64,000 nt of DNA, taken from NCBI RefSeq assembly GCF_034274695.1, contig NZ_CP128362.1:4652501-4716500 (forward strand). The letters run 5' to 3'. Source of the stretch: Chitinophaga sp. LS1 (GTDB taxonomy: Bacteria; Bacteroidota; Bacteroidia; Chitinophagales; Chitinophagaceae). The notes below the pieces were generated by a model, which saw nothing but the letters and a program-made list of their open reading frames with translations, was not told the DNA's origin and did not search any database. Positions 60,147 through 64,000 of the stretch are shown here, one piece after another; the stretch's first letter is position 1; every line of letters begins with the position of its first letter. The position numbers and the translations under genes were made by a program.

Positions 60147-62483
60147 TTATCTGAACTTAAAGGCGACCGTCGTACTGAATCTGCGTGGCATCATCTGACT
60201 TACATAGCTACCCCAGTATACTTCATTGGTGAGGTTGTCCATTTTCAGGCTGATACGGTAAGCAGAACGCTCATAACTTAATACGGCATTTAGTACAGTA
60301 TAAGCAGGAAGATAGAACTCACCGGAAGAACGGGACTGCGTTATATACGCCTTACCGTTATAGTTACCGCCGATCCCTAATCCAAGGCCGCGTATTGCTG
60401 TGTTTAAAAAATGATAGCTTACCCACAGATTCGCCATCTGAGCAGGACCAGTCCATTGATGAAGGCCATCTACATCAGCATTTGTATTGATGGTATAGAT
60501 ATCATTGTACGCATACCCGGCAATGATGTTCAGTCCTTTGACCGGATTGGCAATCACTTCCGCTTCGTATCCCTTACTCAGTTGACCACCATCCTGTACA
60601 GAATAGCTATCAGCATTCGTACGGATCACGTCATCCACCTTGATGTGGTAGTAGCTGAAGGTGCCATTCAGTTTGCCATTAAAGAACTCCATTTTTACAC
60701 CGGTTTCCCATTGGTTTGCATGACTTGGTTTGAAAGAACTGAATTTACCATCAGGTTGTTGAGTGGGTGCATTATTGCTGAAGCCGTTCATATAATTACC
60801 AAATACTGACAGGTGTTTAGGCACCAGCTGATATACCAGCCCTAACTTGGGAGAGAGTGCAGTCTGGTTATATTTGCCGGTAGTGGTATCGTTATTGGCA
60901 TCGTAGGTACCATTGTTTACAAAGTGGTCTACGCGCAGACTGGCCATTACCAGCAGTGCATCAGTAATGTTCAGTACATCGGATGCGTACGCGCTGTAGA
61001 TGCTTTGTTCACTCCTGCTTTTAGAGCTCGGAACGGTTGCCAGTGCCGCCTGTAACGCAGGTACGGTCAGCTCATTATACCTTGGATCATGACCTGCAAT
61101 TGTCACCTGGTCAAAACCATATACGCTGGCAGAAGTAGCGTTCGTGACACCATTCAGGAAGTCCAGCCCTATTACGAGGCGGTTGCGGAGTTTACCTATT
61201 TTAAAATCACCATTAAAGTTTTGCTGTACTTCGGTATAATTATATTGGCTGTGCTCATAACCTGGATTGCGGGAAACGGCGGTATCACCTAAAATACTGT
61301 TCCAGCTCCAATAGCCCTCTACTTCAGAATTGGTATGAGAGAAGTTCGTCTGTGAGGTCCACTGATCATTGATCTTGTAGTTTACCCCACCATTTAAACT
61401 TACAGAAGGCGTTTTCCCATAGATGTCGTTGCTGCTGTAAGATCTTTTCCAGTTTACACTCAGCAGTCGTGGATTGGTTTTGGTAAAGGAGGCCTGCGGA
61501 AACAAACGGTTGAAGTCGTTTGCTTTCTGGTTATATATTTCTGCATCCAGTGTTACAGTAAGTCTGTCACTGGCTTTATATACAAGGGATGGCGCAATGA
61601 ACAGGCGCTTTGTAAAGCCTGCATCCTGAAAACTACCTTCATCGTGGTAAGCGATATTGGTGCGGAGTAGCAGGTCTTTTTCCTTGTTCAGTGGCGTGTT
61701 GAAATCGGCTGTTACCCTGCTCAGACCAAAGCCGCCGAGGGTATAAGTGATTTCCCCATTAAAGGTCTCATACGGCTTCTTTGTCACCCTGTTCAGCAGA
61801 CCGCCAAAAGAAGTAAGGGAACTACCAAACAAAGTAGCGGAAGGACCTTTCAGTACTTCGATACGTTCGATGTTGGCAATTTCAATACTGTTAGCTTTGT
61901 AATCCTGCAAGCCGTTGCGCAGGTAACTGGTGGTAAAGAACCCTCTCAGGTTAAAGGAGTTGGAACCATTGACCAATGCCTGGCTCACGCCGGTTACATT
62001 TTTCAACACATCATTGTAGCTCACGATCACCTGGTCCTGTAGTAATTCCTTTGGTACTACATTGTACACCTGCGGATTCTCCAGGTTCTTCAGGGGCATA
62101 CGGGCGATGTTTTCAGTTTCCTTCTTTGCAAATTTATTATAGCCTGAAGAGACGGTGACTTCCTGCAGTGTGTGATTATCTTCTGAAAGAGAGAAGTTGA
62201 TCGTCACGGTTTGATCATTGGCTACTTCTACCTGTTGGAATTGTGCTTTCAGTCCTGTAAAACTGGCCACTATTGTATACTTACCGGTTTTGATATTATT
62301 CAGCTGATAATGTCCCTGCCGGTCAGCAGAGGTGCCGGTATTACCGGGTTGGAGGGTGATGTCGACGAAAGGGGCGGGCTTACCGTCGGCAGTTTTTACT
62401 TCACCTGTGATGGTGCCATGTTGGGCCATGACAGTGAGACTGCAGACAGAAAGTACTGCCACAATAATTGTGCTTTTAAGCAT
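60147..62483 (-). CDS. TonB-dependent receptor, ferric-siderophore type
   Basis: From the ATG at 62483 the protein has 778 residues: signal peptide (VAVLSVCSLTVMAQ), carboxypeptidase-regulatory-like domain (about 20-105, GTITGEVKTADGKPAPFVDI), plug domain (about 115-245; PKELLQDQVIVSYNDVLKNV, RIEVLKGPSATLFGSSLTSFGGLLNRVTKK) and a 22-strand type barrel ending AFKFR. The plug resembles FhuA/FoxA-type siderophore receptors rather than SusC. No SusD or STN domain is present. The upstream frame to 62567 precedes the signal peptide. Iron complex uptake is likely; ligand unknown. Confidence 0.9.
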   Translation of the reverse strand: MLKSTIIVAVLSVCSLTVMAQHGTITGEVKTADGKPAPFVDITLQPGNTGTSADRQGHYQLNNIKTGKYTIVASFTGLKAQFQQVEVANDQTVTINFSLSEDNHTLQEVTVSSGYNKFAKKETENIARMPLKNLENPQVYNVVPKELLQDQVIVSYNDVLKNVTGVSQALVNGSNSFNLRGFFTTSYLRNGLQDYKANSIEIANIERIEVLKGPSATLFGSSLTSFGGLLNRVTKKPYETFNGEITYTLGGFGLSRVTADFNTPLNKEKDLLLRTNIAYHDEGSFQDAGFTKRLFIAPSLVYKASDRLTVTLDAEIYNQKANDFNRLFPQASFTKTNPRLLSVNWKRSYSSNDIYGKTPSVSLNGGVNYKINDQWTSQTNFSHTNSEVEGYWSWNSILGDTAVSRNPGYEHSQYNYTEVQQNFNGDFKIGKLRNRLVIGLDFLNGVTNATSASVYGFDQVTIAGHDPRYNELTVPALQAALATVPSSKSRSEQSIYSAYASDVLNITDALLVMASLRVDHFVNNGTYDANNDTTTGKYNQTALSPKLGLVYQLVPKHLSVFGNYMNGFSNNAPTQQPDGKFSSFKPSHANQWETGVKMEFFNGKLNGTFSYYHIKVDDVIRTNADSYSVQDGGQLSKGYEAEVIANPVKGLNIIAGYAYNDIYTINTNADVDGLHQWTGPAQMANLWVSYHFLNTAIRGLGLGIGGNYNGKAYITQSRSSGEFYLPAYTVLNAVLSYERSAYRISLKMDNLTNEVYWGSYVSQMMPRRFSTTVAFKFR

Positions 62484-62661
62484 GGATGTAGTATTATAGA
62501 TAATGGTATATAATGCGCTCAAAATTAGGTTGGTCAGAATAGTTGCATACAAATCTGGCGGTGCCAAAATTAGGCAATAGGGTGTCTGCCGGTTTACGCA
62601 TTCCGGAAAAATTAAGGAGAAGAATAAATCGCTTTTGAGCGAAGAAATTTGTAGAAATTGA

Positions 62662-63240
62662 TTAATGCTCTTTTAATTTATTTTCTATTCTCCTGTCAGG
62701 GATGAACCAGATAACGGCTATGAGCACATAAAAGAAGATACTGATAATGGGGTAGAACCAGGCTACAGTGATACCAGAAATATACAGCGCAATAGAGAGA
62801 TAGGTTTTGTAATCGCTTTTATAGGCATCTTTGAGCCGGGAATCAGGTCCTTCATGTTTGATAATAATAATTGTCAGCAACTTCCACGAGGCGCCACACA
62901 TCAAGAGAATAAATCCATAGAATGCTACAGGTAGCGAGGCAAAATGGTTCTCATCTATCCATCCGGTAGCAAAAGGTAGCAGGGAGATCCAGAAGAGCAG
63001 ATGTAGATTACCCCAAAGGATAGCACCATTTACTTCTTTAACAATGTGGAAGAGATGGTGGTGGTTATTCCAATAGATGCCTACATAAATAAAACTGAAT
63101 AAGTAAGAGAGCGCGATGGGGAGGAGGGGAATAATGGCGGCGAGGTTGGTGCCGTGGGGGATCTTGATTTCCAGTACCATGATGGTGATGATGATGGCGA
63201 GGACACCGTCACTGAATGCTTCAAGCCTGCTTTTATTCAT
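62662..63240 (-). CDS. TMEM175/DUF1211-family potassium channel-like protein
   Basis: The 192-residue protein has six membrane segments. It begins NKSRLEAFSDGVLAIIITIM, where the FSD motif in the first helix is the signature of TMEM175 channels (pore-lining residues), followed by IVLEIKIPHG-like sequence (MVLEIKIPHG). Bacterial members have one such repeat and assemble as tetramers conducting K+. The C-terminus is short and basic. Monocistronic. Confidence 0.88.
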   Translation of the reverse strand: MNKSRLEAFSDGVLAIIITIMVLEIKIPHGTNLAAIIPLLPIALSYLFSFIYVGIYWNNHHHLFHIVKEVNGAILWGNLHLLFWISLLPFATGWIDENHFASLPVAFYGFILLMCGASWKLLTIIIIKHEGPDSRLKDAYKSDYKTYLSIALYISGITVAWFYPIISIFFYVLIAVIWFIPDRRIENKLKEH

Positions 63241-63283
63241 TGTGGTTTCTTACTAAATTACAGATATTTATCCTAATACCGGT

Positions 63284-63630
63284 TTACCGGGCAGATACAA
63301 TATGCTTACCAGCCAAATAATCCTGTTGTATCATATACGCACCCAGATTAAACCATGCCGTACATTCATTCAATACAAATGCATCGGCACTACATGCCCA
63401 CACCTTGTTGTCAATCAGGCATTGATCGGGATGTTGATGCAGTATAATCTCCCAGTGAAATTCATGTTGTGCCGCCAGCTCATAACAATACGTTTTTAAT
63501 TTTCCACTATTGGATACGGGTGAGTCAAAAACCCACACTACCTTTCTTCACGAGTTCATACCGGTTGCCTACCAATGCAACAGCTGCCTTGGCAGGGTAA
63601 TATCTTGCAAAAGAGCCAGGTGGCTGCGGA
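63284..63630 (-). pseudogene. Broken DUF434/DUF5616-type gene
   Basis: Two pieces of one family lie in different frames. The C-terminal piece (63538 to 63284, 84 residues) reads WVFDSPVSNSGKLKTYCYEL and HWEIILHQHPDQCLIDNKVW, a DUF5616-like end. Just upstream, about 63612-63541 in another frame, FARYYPAKAAVALVGNRYEL is the DUF434 N-terminal pattern. The part between them in intact relatives is missing and the junction is out of frame, so the gene has lost an internal segment. No start is visible. Confidence 0.6.
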
Positions 63631-63705
63631 TGCGATGATGGAATTATTATTAAAAAGTTGTAGTATCAAAAATAAATAAACCTTCTTAGAATTACTTCAA
63701 GGATT

Positions 63706-63828
63706 AACTATCTCCATCATGTAGCCGAATAAAACATTCATGAAAGAGGAAATTTACCAACGGGGAATGAAAACCATTTTCGGATACAAAGAGGTCGTAT
63801 CATCTACTTATGATACGATCTTTTTTTA
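63706..63828 (+). repeat. Dispersed intergenic repeat, copy D, with terminator hairpin
   Basis: CTCCATCATGTAGCCGAATAAAA resembles the tail of copies A-C. The next 50 bases (CATGAAAGAGG, ACCAACGGGGAATGAAAACC, ATTTTC) match the inverted flank of copy A (45879-45927). It ends AGGTCGTATCAT (63792-63803) / ATGATACGATCT (63810-63821) plus eight T residues, a strong terminator with no gene just upstream on the plus strand. Confidence 0.7.
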
Positions 63829-63920
63829 TTGCGGCAGATCTTTTGTATATTCTATGAAGGGGGTAAAAAAGGGTTTGCAGAATATCCAACTATGGATAAA
63901 AACTGTATCTTTTCAGAGTA

Positions 63921-64000
63921 ATGAAATTTTTAAACAGCATATTACGTCTTCCATTCTTCACAGCGTATTATTATTATTATTATATTCCTCTTCGGGAGAG
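63921..64000 (+). CDS. Possible start of a gene cut off by the right edge
   Basis: An ATG at 63921 opens a frame (MKFLNSILRLPFFTAYYYYY...) that runs off the window. Only 26 codons are visible and the run of Tyr codons comes from a TAT repeat, so there is no family evidence. A terminator about 100 bases upstream is compatible with a new transcription unit. Confidence 0.25.
   Translation, partial: MKFLNSILRLPFFTAYYYYYYIPLRE

Overview
The window comes from a Bacteroidota chromosome, most like Chitinophaga or a close relative. The signs are a SusC/SusD pair run by an ECF sigma factor and FecR anti-sigma factor, TonB-linked receptors with carboxypeptidase-regulatory-like N-domains, WG-repeat and NEW3 proteins, GH43 lipoproteins, LytTR signalling, few Shine-Dalgarno sequences and TAnnTTTG-type promoter candidates. 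No rRNA, tRNA, CRISPR array, integrase or transposase was seen.

Layout. 1-4298 (-) is a giant GH27 + GH51 two-enzyme protein cut off by the left edge. 4385-5131 has a DEDDh exonuclease and a broken outer-membrane-protein gene. 5242-17011 is a sigma/anti-sigma/SusC/SusD locus whose cargo is two glycerophosphodiesterases, a purple acid phosphatase and a di-haem peroxidase, so it looks like an organophosphate uptake locus rather than a glycan one. 17092-19209 holds a small lipoprotein, an acyltransferase and an alkyladenine glycosylase. 19304-24550 is an A+T-rich island: a stripped-down RHS-core protein with a phospholipase A2-like tip, a lipoprotein, two related transglutaminase-like proteins (one frameshifted), gene remnants and a lone Panacea-domain protein. 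25164-32941 carries an M2 dipeptidase, a YeiH-type transporter, a hibernation factor, a LytS/LytTR pair and a GAF histidine kinase. 33037-35088 is an AhpD-like/YCII/ECF42-like sigma operon. 35035-42681 is housekeeping and small-enzyme genes. 42818-45620 is a NEW3/ABC transporter operon. 45989-52085 has two GH43 enzymes around a WG-repeat protein. 52291-58892 is an aromatic-acid decarboxylation cluster (porin, AraC regulator, UbiD, DUF554, UbiX, MRJP-like lipoprotein). 59223-63630 has a dienelactone hydrolase, a siderophore-type receptor, a TMEM175 channel and a broken DUF434 gene.

Two structural themes cut across the genes. First, minisatellites of very different unit lengths sit at many gene edges. 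In several, the unit includes the start region (GH27/GH51, fecR, Panacea) or the stop region (the 39593 and 41225 genes) of the neighbouring gene. Second, an intergenic repeat of about 100 bp, usually ending in a terminator hairpin, recurs at 45771, 47525, 57091, 58960 and 63706.

Limits: all calls are from reading the sequence; no database search was run. Island boundaries, substrates and toxin/immunity roles are inference.
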